A stretch of DNA of 64,000 nt. It comes from Morinoia aosen. Taxonomy: Eukaryota > Arthropoda > Malacostraca > Amphipoda > Talitridae. Both the position numbers and the translations under genes were made by a program. How positions within the stretch are numbered: position 1 is the first letter of the stretch; each line of letters opens with the position of its first letter. The notes beneath the pieces are model-generated. The model worked only from the letters and a program-made list of their open reading frames with translations, was not told where the DNA came from and ran no database searches. The stretch is taken from NCBI GenBank assembly GCA_030386875.1, contig CM059576.1:66587581-66651580 (forward strand). The letters run 5' to 3'. Below, one piece after another: positions 47,001 to 56,144 of this stretch.

Positions 47001-47237
47001 GTATTTCTTTTGGGATGTGCTCAGGCCCTCTATGTTGCAGCTTAGTATTGCAGTGTCTGAGCCAGTGCTCCCCACTTCGTTCGACAGGCGCACGCTTGTC
47101 CCTTCTGTGTCGTCGGTTTGTCTTCTCTGTCCATCAGGAGGAGTTTCAGGAGACTCTGGACCTGGACCTGGATATTCAGGACCTGGCGGCTCAGCTCTAA
47201 AAAAGCAGGGTTCTCTTCGCCCAGGGCTTCTCCACAT
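44091..47237 (-). CDS. LINE ORF2: endonuclease and reverse transcriptase
   Basis: The 1048-residue frame is uninterrupted. The N-terminal apurinic-like endonuclease shows SCNIEGL (~66-72), VETHL (~99-103), the GGVATYI block (~131-137), AGDFN (~208-212) and MSDHR (~281-285). The reverse transcriptase shows APGPDQVP (~527-534), NYRPVTL (~585-591), YLDFAKAFDKVDH (~655-667), GVPQGSVLGPLLF (~713-725) and the catalytic FADD (~744-747). A C-terminal LINE domain follows. This enzyme nicks target DNA and primes reverse transcription of its own RNA there. The first Met is the only one upstream of the endonuclease active-site Asn (next Met at ~83), so the frame must start inside ORF1, overlapping it by ~195 bases; re-initiation is the likely route. 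The layout fits the CR1 group of the jockey superfamily. All motifs I checked are present. Confidence 0.93.
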   Translation of the reverse strand: MWRSPGRREPCFFRAEPPGPEYPGPGPESPETPPDGQRRQTDDTEGTSVRLSNEVGSTGSDTAILSCNIEGLSTSQKKYKVGMLRERAMEEGALFVVLVETHLHEDVLDAEVAMEGYTLHRSDRRCGRKKGGVATYIRNDLAPQTVVLSADSDGVVEHLVLWLDQVRLALVVVYRPPACELENFLPVMRHVSTKLEELGTPLPTIIVAGDFNFPSMCWSTNHLYGGSRELRAQATQLTEFMERFALEQYVVLPTRQDNLLDLFLTNNDEVAREIRVEDTAMSDHRLLIITADIGCDGSCPRGNRSNVGLGSLNFMSDAKDWDSIREELAAVDWARLTLSLTVQEIYEVLLKTITDICTRHTPARRIRSKRLVPRDRRILMKKRKRLLQQLMGASRPAARQQITERALDLENQLMRSHDAETEAEEVRAVDAIRTNSKYFYAFARAKAGTKSQIGPFRLEGNLIGDPNQKSEVLREQYESVFSVPTYTNLEDLLSEPLQYQNNNHFSSVSFTEAELAECMDELSPTSAPGPDQVPAVLLKKCQDQLRTPLWIMWKLSMDTGDIPDQLKLGIVTPIFKGGEKHLPKNYRPVTLTSHIIKVFEKVIVRKMVRFLEDSGTMNKSQHGFRKGRSCLSQLLEHQRTITEALGNGRAVDVVYLDFAKAFDKVDHGILLGKLKAQHIGGRLLTWLAHFLTDRRQRIAVDGCLSSESLVVSGVPQGSVLGPLLFLVHISDVDANLQCSRASSFADDTRLMVEITDTEDCRGMQSDLERIYRWAQVNNMQFNEAKFELIRYGSHPNDAFSYVTEGGLDIERKPSLRDLGVIVEDTGAFREHIDLIVSRCRRQMGWVWRVFRTRETVPMLTLYKALVLPLAEYCCQLWNPGAWADIVKLEGVQRSFTARISEVRHLDYWQRLKHLTLYSLQRRRERYTIIYTWKIVRGLVPNFVEDGLKLKTKQHVRFGRQCVVPEFNNRAAASIRTRHERSFSVMGPRLFNCLPAELREFEGSAEGFKQKLDVFMRLIPDKPPLPHYHQTASGNSILQQLADRRARAL

Positions 47238-48090
47238 CTACCCTCGTCATGTGTTGGCGTCCGGTTCGGCTGACGGTTTGGGAAGGAGTCCACTCTCTGC
47301 CTATCCACCTTTGCAGTACCCGTCACTCGCTGGCTGATCGTAGGTACGTCCAGGCGGACTGGTCCAGTGGTACTCAATCCCATCTCCTCCTTGGCCACGG
47401 TGTCCTCCTTTGGTTTGAGACCTGATATGTGGTGGTATTTGCATTTATTCCGCTCGCAGGGCAGCCCTTCCAACACTTTTCGGCACAGCCTGGGTGGTAG
47501 AAGTCACACTGCTTGCCTTTGCTACAGCCGCCCTTTAGTTTTCCACCTAGTTTCAAAAATTTGCGGCATAACCTCGGGTGAGAGAATGGGCATTCTTCGC
47601 CCTTGGGTCCATATTTGCATCTTTTTTTAAGATAATAGCTGCATACGGCCTTTTTTTTCGGTGGTGGAGACTTTGTGTTATCCTCCCGGCTATCCTCATC
47701 CTCTAGGTCGCTAGCACCCTCCCGGCTGACTTCGATTTTGGTCCCCGAGTCGGGGACCAGAACATCACCAGCCAGAAGACCAGGCAGCTCAGTTGTGGCC
47801 CCCACAGTCGGGCGGCCAGCCTGCCCCGCACGCGCTGCCAGGTCAACCTGCAGTCTGTTTGCGGTCTCATCAAACTTCTCCTTAGAGGTCTTGAGAACTG
47901 CCGGCGTCACGCAGGTCCGACAGACGAAGGAGGTCCTGGTGAGTTCCAGGCGCAGAAGGTGGTAAGTTGGAAGGCCCGAGCAGTCCAGGTGAGTATAACC
48001 TCCGCACTCGCCACACTTAAGACCCACGCCACTCACAGCGTCACCACACACACAGGTCACTCCGTCCGGAACCAGCCGGCACACGGCCAT
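47042..48090 (-). pseudogene. LINE ORF1: PHD finger plus three CCCH fingers
   Basis: From the ATG at 48,090 the frame encodes a PHD-like finger (C13, C15, C26, C29, H34, C37, C57, C60). A charged linker follows, then two CCCH fingers (C150-x7-C158-x8-C167-x3-H171 and C175-x13-C189-x5-C195-x3-H199). At about 47,491 the frame slips. A third finger of the form C-x8-C-x4-C-x3-H is found only in the neighbouring frame, which runs on to a stop at 47,042. The repeated HPRLCRK linker shows where one base (a C in a run of Cs) is missing. PHD domains are known in ORF1 of CR1-like elements; ORF1 proteins coat the element's RNA, and the CCCH fingers would suit RNA binding. It could also be a sequencing error. 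Confidence 0.75.
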
Positions 48091-48439
48091 TATTGCACCG
48101 TTTAGTTATTGCACTGCTTAGTTTTAGTTTATTGCACTGTTAATTTATTGCACCACTTAACTTGATTTATTATAGCACAATTTTATCCGTAGTTTTTTAC
48201 CGATTTTACATTTACATTTAAACATGCAAAGCAACGTGCAGTTTTAGGTCCCAGCACAAATTCGGGACCAACCTTTACGCATCGATAATTCAGTAAAACG
48301 TGGTAAAGGGAACAGTGAAAATTCATTCGTTCATTCAAAATTCAATTCGTAGGGCACAGAGAAACGCAAGTCTGCCATTTCACAGCGCGGTGTTCAGTCC
48401 CTGATGTTGGAGGTGGTGGTACCCCTCCACTGCCTCAAA

Positions 48440-48995
48440 CTCACACAACCGGGGAGCACACACTCCAAACCCGCAGATTTGGACGCCGCCCACCCCTCTC
48501 CTTCCACCTCCGTGTTGCTACATCACATTGCCATTCGCGCCAATTATTATTTACCTATGTAGTACTTCTGAGGTTTATTAACCTATCTGTTCTTTATACA
48601 TTTATTATTACTCACTGCATTATAAACACTACATGTATTTAGTAAGTGGATACTACAGCGGAATACCAAAGTTAACCTGTATTTAATCATTATAATAAGT
48701 TTTGACAACGACCGCTGGTGTTCGGCTATTCGACCCTCCATCTCGGCACGCAAAAACAGTCATTTTTAAACTTTTTAAAGTTAACCTTAAACTAACTGAA
48801 CTTGGCCTAACCTTACCCAACCTAACCTAACTAAACCTAACCTCTTAACCTAACTTAACTTAACTTAACCTAACCTAAATAAATTTAACCTAACATTTCT
48901 GTAGCTGCTCGGAGGTGGTGCTGTAGCTGCTTGGAGGTGGAGGGAGAGGAGTGGGCGGCGTCCAAATCTGCGGGTTTGGTGTGTGTGCAACCGGG
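48440..48995. repeat. Inverted repeat arms beside the LINE 5' end
   Basis: The arm at about 48,449-48,522 contains AAACCCGCAGATTTGGACGC and CGCCCACCCCTCTCC. It is matched in reverse orientation at about 48,921-48,995, with close to 90% identity over ~70 bases. The left arm lies in the presumed LINE leader. The ~400 bases between the arms are AT-rich and hold the telomere-like tract. It may be the head of a second, inverted LINE copy or a fold-back element. Confidence 0.75.
48797..48897 (-). repeat. Degenerate telomere-like (TTAGG)n tract
   Basis: About 100 bases of imperfect CCTAA / CTTAA / CCTAAA words, i.e. TTAGG-type on the minus strand. TTAGG is the common arthropod telomere repeat, so this may be an interstitial trace of telomere-like DNA, or simply a simple repeat that looks like it. 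Confidence 0.6.
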
Positions 48996-49189
48996 GACAA
49001 ATGCCGGGTGGGTGGGGCTTGGGACGGCAGATGGGACTTCACTCGCTTGACTGGCAAAAGATAGCGATGCCGCCTCCACCCATTCAACCTTTTTGGCACT
49101 TATAAGTATGTATTTGTTGTGATCAGACATATATGATTACTAAGATACTTATCAACAAATGATCTTTATGTTAAAATATTTAATTAGAA

Positions 49190-50870
49190 ATTGTAAGCTG
49201 CAGCACAAACTAAAAAAGTAGTTACAAGTCTCCTTTGCACCTATATTTCAATACATCAAACATCACTTTTGTAGAATGCGTATGTATTATGAATGCTTAT
49301 ATGTTGATATTTGCACGCATGTATATGTACGTATGTATGCGTGTTATGCGTCTGTATGTAGGCATATATGTGCATGTGCGTGTCTTCATTTGTATATATA
49401 CATATTTGTGTACTAGACTGGCAACTGACATTTGATTTGGAAATGCCGCTCTTTTTCTGTTCACTCTCAACTTGTAACGTCACCTAACTCGTCATTTCTC
49501 TTCATTTTTGTAAAGCATTCATATGAAAAATATAAATTTATTGTGTGATCACCCATGTACATTTAAGTAAGATGCTCATCAACTAAAGACATTTATGTTG
49601 AATAATATTTAATTTAAAAAACTTGCAATTTCCATGCTTGTATCCTGGAATATTTGTACATGTGTATGTGTGCGTTTGTGTGTGTGTGCATACATTTAGG
49701 TATATATATGTACATTCTTACATTTACCCACAATATTTTTACAAAATTTTTAATCAAGTGACCTGCATTTGCTGTGTTGATTTAACCATGCTCTTTTAGG
49801 CAGTCATCTCACTTTTTTCGTTTGTTCACGCACGCTCGAAATGATATTTTGGAATATCTGCCGCGACAAGCAATTCTGATTTAATTCCCTGATGTCAAGA
49901 AATCCAAAGCTTATATGTCAACGTTCGTGTAAACTGTCATGGGTGTTTTCACCACACAAAGTTCGTTGTCTTCCTTGTGTTCATGAATTACCAAACGCAA
50001 TTCAACTTCAATGAACCAGCTATAGGATACATTTTTATGTTTTTTCTCTCCTTTTATATACAAGCATCAAACTGGACCGTCATGGCACCTACGTATGTCT
50101 ATCATTTCAAGACATTTACATCATATTTAGAAGATTATTTTATATTTATAATTTGGAAACCCATTAGGACATTCATGTTTTCTTCTTTATTCGCGGCCTA
50201 AAATGTTTTTGTTAGTCTTGTGTGGTGAAAATTATCACATCATTTCTAAAGTTTTTGAGTATATTATGACAACTCTATCTCGTTGGTTAATTTCACGCAT
50301 TACTCCAATTGCGCTGTACATGTCATGGTAGCCGTTGTGGAACAATCGTTCTCATGCTTTTGACTCTGGTGGAGTTTTTTGTGCCACTATTATTAGCATG
50401 AAAATATGATAAATTTGTGGCGTGAATAAAGGCATTTAAAGGCAATATTAGTTGATAAGTAGTAGTGAAAATACAGATCTGAATGTGAACCTCGCTAACT
50501 TAGATGCAGGATTATTTTAATCCACCCGGTTTACCCTAAACAAATTCCTTATAACGCAAGTCCTTGAGATCGTATTTTGATGTAAGTGTGCACTAAAACG
50601 AGTGTTCTCAACAGTGCATCGTCATTGAAATTGGGTTCTCTTTTATAATTTTAATTTCCTATTTAATCAAATCTAAATTAAGTAACATTAGGAAAACGTT
50701 GCCCTCAATCATTTGTTTCGACAAGTGACATTGGTATTACGATACTCATGTGTATGTAGCATATAAGGGTCCTTACTCTAAGATATTTTAAAAATCAAGA
50801 TGAGGTTTTTGTATCATCAATATTGGAAATAAACTGTTTTTCTTTTCTATTTATTCTCATTTTTCCCCCG
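49190..50870 (+). repeat. LINE family B 3' tail, full-length copy
   Basis: It begins at AATTGTAAGCT, the sequence that follows the ORF2 stop in the 41.6-kb copy. It continues through GTATTATGA and a TATG/CATG-rich microsatellite. CTCTCAACTTGTAAC, CTAACTCGTCA and the GTGTGATCACCCATGTAC block come next, followed by CTGATGTCA and AAATGTTTTTGTTAG. It ends with CCTCAATCATTTG and ATTGGAAATAAAC. At about 1.7 kb this is an unusually long 3' untranslated region for a LINE, and it ends in a usable AATAAA. No ORF2 remnant precedes it, so the insertion was 5' truncated near the stop codon. Confidence 0.7.
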
Positions 50871-52624
50871 ATGTTTAATATTGAGGAAATAACAATTCGA
50901 ATTAAGGTAAAATTTGGGGTACTACGAACGAATTTTTTTTAGGCGGATAGTATATGAAAGGATGTTTTGCCAATAAAGGAATGACGCATTTTTTGTTTAG
51001 AAATATAAATTTCACGAAGCTCAAAACAATGATCACCTGCTAAAATTTCTATTCAAGAAATCAGAATCTCTTCAATCAACGAAGCTCCAAAATTTTCCGC
51101 ATGGTTACAATGTTCAGTATAAACACTTGTACTAACATTGGTCATTACGCATTTTTATCTCCATTAGCCGCACTAAATACGATCCAAGCTAAATTATCCA
51201 ACGCTAAGTGAGTCGAATTTAGTTATGTTCATAACAGACCGTTAATTGCCATTAATAATAACAGTCATAAAATAACATTTGAATTCCCGACGTGACTCCG
51301 TGTTACGTTCCAGTAATTTAGCTCATTCCAGTCTGCTGTGTACGTCTCACAAGTTCGTGCAAAGAATGCAATGAAATAACAGAGCATTATGAGGGGAAAT
51401 TGATTATCATTGACCTAATAAGTGAAGTATTAGTTACTGAATGAAACGGTTTGAGAAAGATAAAATGAGGCTGTCACTAACATCAAACCGAAACATATAT
51501 GATTTCAATAGGTTTCCATATTTCCGTGCTTTGGACTCCTTAAATATAATGCTGTACTTTTCATTCGCAAATTAACATCATGTTGCATAAATACCAAACA
51601 AATTAACATTGGACGGTCGAGACCTTGATCGCTCAACTCTCCATTCTCAATTCATTCTGTTCTTCACGTGCACGAGCATCCGGTAATTTTGTATCGACTG
51701 TCAGCTAGACATTTCACAGCCTCATTTTGCCATGCGGTCTCCGCTGAGCACCTCTGTGAATGTCTGTAAGTCTTTTTGTCACAAAAGTAGCCGAGACCTC
51801 GAGAGCTTGACGTACTGTGCCCTCTACTTGAACTCCGGAATTTCATTTCCATAATTTTCGCTAGAAATAAGCCATCGATGTTGGCTCGTTGTTTGAGGAA
51901 ACAGATTTACAAGCGCGCGTAAGAGTTGCTTCCTCCGTTATATCAACGCTCGCAGAGCCACCGAACTCTGGCAAAGCGTTTACGCTGCATTTCAATTCTA
52001 ATTTCGGTGTGTTTGATGTTTGAGGATTTACTGGCAGAAGTGTGTGCAGTAGATGCAGAACGCGTGTGTGTTCATTTCGTAATGTATTTAGTAATCTACA
52101 GTACTGGAGGAATTTGATCTTATGAACGATGTCTTCTAAGAAGCTGAATGCGGCAGAGAGAGTTGTCTGTTAGCGTAAATGTATGTTCTGTTGTTCACGT
52201 ACGTTTGTGCTATACGATATTTTCTGGCGATGTTACGAATATCAGTTTCATTGATTGTACATACTTCATTCCCTTATTTTGTGTTTAGGTAATTTTTATG
52301 CTTAGTATGTAACAAGCATAACGCCTTATAGAAGTGCACGCTAATCCTCATGTTCTCCTGCGTGTGTGTGTGCGGACAAATGGCTTCATGTTCTGATCAG
52401 TTTTTCTGTTTGTTTACCTCGACTACTGTGAATGGTCGTTAGTTCGGCTGACGTGTCGTTGATACTGAATATAACGTGATAAGTCGCAACAATCTTACCT
52501 CATAATACCTTGGTGTGTTGATTTATTTTTAAATTTATTTGGTGTCCGCTTCTTCCGTGTCTCTGTGGAGCTCATACGGATGCTTATTGACCTTATCTGG
52601 GATGTGAGTTTCACCAGTTCACGA
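50871..52624. other. No gene seen
   Basis: AT-rich sequence with short chance frames; a somewhat GC-richer stretch near 51,650-52,120 has no supported exon. Confidence 0.35.
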
Positions 52625-53006
52625 GTACAGGAATATTTTAATCTCGGGTGCCATTAGTAGGATATATTTGTCCGTTCTCCCCGCCTGCAAGGGTAATTAA
52701 AGCAAACCATCGAATCCCGTCATTTTAGACTGGCGGTGTGCATTAGAGCGTGTAATGATGCAGTTCACCTTGTTGGCATGTAGAAATACAATGGCAGGGA
52801 TCCACTCTAGATCAAAAGCCTTTTGACTACGACCATTGCACTTATGTTTGTCCCCATAGGATAGCATAATTTCAAGGACAAGAATATTTTATTCTTTTGT
52901 GCTATTAGGATGGTTATATTTGTTTGTCCTCCACATTTAGAAAATATTTCTAAAGAAAATATCGAGTACCGTCATTTTTGACGGGTCGCGTCCACTAGTA
53001 AAGTGA
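52625..53006. repeat. ~130-bp direct repeat, two diverged copies
   Basis: The blocks at about 52,628-52,760 and 52,880-53,006 share GAATATTTTA, then a TGCCATTAG/TGCTATTAG word, ATATTTGTCCG versus ATATTTGTTTGTCC, and CCGTCATTTT(A/T)GAC. They are separated by about 120 bases. No coding potential is shared. Confidence 0.5.
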
Positions 53007-54802
53007 CGAATACACCTGATGTTTTATTATATAGAACTATGGTAGTGGCTGTGCAACACTTCGTAAGGAGTGTCTTCTCTTTCCATCAACTGGTGAATAC
53101 AGTTATACCATTCGAAAATGTCGCATATTTTAATCATATGACAGTTTGTGAAGTTTCTGAAAAGTCACTCGTCAGGTGCTATGATACTTAGTAATCTTCA
53201 CCCTCTACAATTTTTGAGAAGCATTTGATGAAATCAGTGACTCTCTCACCATAAAATATCACGCGCTCAACTTACAAAGGTAACGTTTTTTAGTTTTTTG
53301 AACTTTTGGATTTAGTTATTCAACAATTTTTTCTCCTGAGTGAACTTAAAATTTCGTGGTCAAAATGTTGTCTTCATCATATTTGAAGTCATCCACTTGA
53401 CACTCCCAGTGACCTCTAGACGGCTTTTGAGATCTCACTAACAAAATGGCGGATGCAACAGACAGTATAAAATAGTTAATACTGGTTCACGACTCATCGA
53501 ACAAGTCAACCGTGATGAACTGGGAACCAATCTTGTGGAGTGGCGATGTTCACGTGAGGAACTTCCGTGTGTTCGAGATGGTTTTGACTGAGAATATTGT
53601 ACACCGTTTTTACCGGTCACACCTGGTCAAGAACTCCCTATATTCATCTCAAACAATTCTCATTTGGTTATCATGATCAGGGAATGGCTAGAAAATTACT
53701 GTTCCCAAAATCAATATCTCATCGGTGAGTTGTCACTTGATAAATTTTCACGATGTTGACAGATCGCGTGTATGTATCCAGTATACAGAGTGAGGTATAT
53801 GGTGACAGGACACGGCGCAGGGCATAGTTCTCCATCTCGTTTACAAGCCTTCAATAGCTACAAGAAGTGCCATCAAGCCTTTATTGGTTTCAAATGAATA
53901 ACAAAATTACGCAATTTTTATTTTGCGAGTGAGCAAAATCATCCACAAAAAATCAGGGAAAATAACAACATATTTCCCTATTATAACAACCATACAGTGA
54001 ATGGTTAAGGCTTTCGATCGACAGGTGGGGACGATGGTTGAATATGGATGAGACGCTTGTCAAGTTGGTGATCAAATAATCTTTTCTCACCAGATATTTT
54101 GGAAAAGAGAAAACTAGAAATGTTACCCTATGAATTGAAGGTAGTGGTTTAGTAAAAGCAAAGGTTTTATTAAGAAAAATGAGAATGATTTTAAAAATAT
54201 TTATTCAAAAAAGAGTTGATACGTTCTTGATGAGTTTGGGACATTGAATAAGTTAAGAAAATAACAAATTGGGAACAAAATAAACTACTTAATTATATTA
54301 AGCGCATTTAGATCTTCAGCCTTCCCTGGATTGGGTAAGCGAGAACAATCTAACGATCCCCTAAAACCCATTGAAGGTCAGATGAGTAGTTCGCCACACT
54401 GGTGTGATATTCTTATAAAATATTCATCTATGTTAAACACAATTAAGTGTGCACATTCATTCATATATTTTTGTGTCTGAAATGCTGGAATTGCTTAGAA
54501 GTTTAGTTAATTGTTTCTTCTAGGACTACCATCAATAAAAATTACAGGATACGAAATTGAGTTCTCTCAATTTCAAAAAAGCATATTTCAGTGAAAGCAA
54601 CACGAAGCTTTTATGTTCCAAGTTCATGTTTGAAAACATACTAGTGTGCGCTTGAACTGCTAGTCATCCAGACCATGTCTTTTTATTGGACTCCGGATTG
54701 CCTTCATTGATTTAAATAACAACATCTAATCACGATAATATTGCTATCTATTCGCAACAACTTAAACAACTGAACCTATACCGCGGTGTAATGATGGGAT
54801 AA
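53007..54802. other. No gene seen; downstream of the USP gene
   Basis: AT-rich non-coding sequence that includes the region downstream of the USP gene's stop codon at 54,803. I could not fix a polyadenylation signal. Confidence 0.35.
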
Positions 54803-55030
54803 CTATGAGCGTTTGTAGAGCAAACAGTAGGGCATAGTGAATCCCCGTGCGCTCAAAATTTGCTGAAGCGACGAGTGCGAGACGACGTGATCGTCGCAGT
54901 GAAGCCAGTTTCCTTGAGAGTCTCTGACGCCGGCGGTGTAGTAGCCGGACTCGGCGGTGTGGCCGCTGTGGCACACCATGGAAGCTCAGCAGGTCGTGGC
55001 GGGCAGGTGGGCAGGTTGTGCTGCTGCTCA
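54803..55030 (-). pseudogene. USP last exon with frame break, His box altered
   Basis: A CTTTCTGTGCAG acceptor gives phase 1, matching the preceding exon. It reads SSSTTCPPARHDLLS; then the frame slips by one base near 54,981-54,986 and continues in the next frame as SMVCHSGHTAESGYYTAGV. That leads into RDSQGNWLHCDDHVV and ends MPYCLLYKRS with a stop at 54,803-54,805. This is the C-terminal catalytic box of a ubiquitin-specific protease, where HSG-x-T...SGHYY is usual. Here the catalytic His between Gly and Tyr is missing. The Asp in the NW...CDD segment and the C-terminal Y-LLY motif are kept. A downstream acceptor (CTGAG) could bypass the slip. The exon is either decayed, from a catalytically dead USP, or affected by sequence error. 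Confidence 0.6.
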
Positions 55031-55444
55031 CTGCACAGAAAGGTTCAATATTAAAATTCTTATTTTTAACATTGAATTGAATATTGCTTCCATTTCAAGT
55101 GGACTGAAAACATCAAAGCAAAATTTTGTCATCATGAACACAAATTTAGAATTAGTTTCGAGTTAGACTTCAGGAATGTATGTACGCAAGAACTATTTTT
55201 TATTTTATCCAAAAAAATGAAGCATGGAAAAAACAGTAGGAAAGGCTGCGTAATATGATCTGTAAAACAAAATTATGTATTCACAAAGGAATGACTTTGA
55301 TCAACATTCTAATGCTACGCGACTATAAAGTGGTAAAATTCATCATTTCATTCATTTCAATACATTTAGGATGTAGCTGTCGCTGGGTACTCATCAAGAC
55401 TAATTAGTCTCACGAATAATTGAAAAAATGACTGAATTACTCAC
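55031..55444. other. Intron between USP exons
   Basis: An intron of 414 bases on the minus strand, bounded by GTGAGT (donor, 55,444 downwards) and CTGTGCAG (acceptor). Both exons are in phase 1 at this junction. Confidence 0.55.
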
Positions 55445-55775
55445 CATTTGGAATTACTAAATGTTCTTCAACATCAATAGGCTTGTACATTTTTTGCAAC
55501 TCTCCGCCTGTGGAGAAGCTGTAAACTTTGTGGGTGAGTAACAAATATTCAGGGAGACAAACTAAACTGGTTTCAGATGTTCTATTATTTTCGAGCTGCT
55601 GAGGCTGGCACATCCTCTCTAACATTTCGGAGACGGATAATCTGTCGACCGGGAGAGATAAATATAAGAAAGGCTCTGTGACACACCGTGGACCTTCATC
55701 GCTGTCGTTAATTCTGACTTCGGTGATGCCACCAAAGATCTGATTTACAATGTCTGGCTCCCCGATGAACCTCAT
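55445..55775 (-). CDS. USP deubiquitinase, internal exon
   Basis: The exon is bounded by TTTTGTGCATTTCAG (acceptor) and AATG/GTGAGT (donor). It begins in phase 0 and ends in phase 1. It encodes ~110 residues: DIVNQIFGGITEVR (~8-21), TEPFLYLSLPV (~33-43), LSVSEMLERM (~46-55) and EYLLLTHKVYSFS (~76-88), closing with EEHLVIPN. The order of IFGG, F-x-x-LSLPV and a YLLL-x-x-K-x-(Y/F)-x-F strand is that of the USP fingers/palm region. USPs remove ubiquitin from proteins. The zinc-ribbon cysteines usual after IFGG are not present. Resemblance is closest to the USP35/USP38 type by eye, but this is a tentative assignment. Confidence 0.7.
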
Positions 55776-55978
55776 CTGAAATGCACAAAATGAATATATT
55801 AATATATTAAGGATCTAGCTTAGTTTAGTTTATATTATGCGATATGAGCGAAACTCTGGACGTGCAACAAAGCACTAATTTTTTAACCATGAAAATCAGG
55901 TTCAATTTTCTACTTGGGCACCCATATCGGTTCGTTAGGTATTAATGCCACGTGGCAGCAACAGCAAGTTTCACTCAC

Positions 55979-56144
55979 TTCGTTGCTGATGGAGTTCAAA
56001 TAAAAGATCAGAAACTTTTCGCAGTCGGACTGCTCCCCGTAGTTGAACTGTCCTGATTGGTGAAGAAAGTCTGCGACGTCACTGGCAGCTGTCGCGTGAG
56101 TGCCCGCTTTCATGCAGCGCCGTTTTGCTTTCAGGAAGTTGCAG
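55979..56144 (-). CDS. USP deubiquitinase, upstream exon
   Basis: The exon is bounded by TTCGTTACAG (acceptor, phase 2) and ACGAA/GTGAGT (donor, phase 0), so it joins the 55.4-55.8 kb exon in frame. It encodes CNFLKAKRRCMKAGTHATAA, then FLHQSGQFNYGEQSDCEKFL and IFYLNSISNE. The pattern F...G-x-Q-x-DC-x-x-FL...L-x-x-x-x-x-E is the conserved USP motif just after the catalytic Cys box. The Cys box itself (NLGNTCY-like) should lie in an exon further upstream, at higher coordinates. I did not find it before the LTR element at 58 kb, so the gene may extend past the window's end or be split by that insertion. Confidence 0.65.

Larger units (their letters stand above)
44010..48530 (-). mobile_element. 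CR1-like non-LTR retrotransposon, nearly complete
   Basis: The element reads on the minus strand. A GC-rich 5' leader (to about 48,530) precedes ORF1 (48,090-47,042) and ORF2 (47,237-44,091), then a short 3' tail ends near 44,010. The tail closes with the 9-bp repeat AACCTCAGG twice plus a partial third copy; short tandem 3' ends are usual in CR1-type elements, which lack a poly-A tail. The element is far more GC-rich than its surroundings. ORF2 is intact and ORF1 has one apparent frameshift, so the copy is young. No target duplication could be fixed. Confidence 0.8.

Noticed and set aside
44176-47337. Plus-strand open frames across the LINE
   Set aside because: They are antisense shadows of ORF2 and ORF1 caused by the element's high GC content; no domain is seen.
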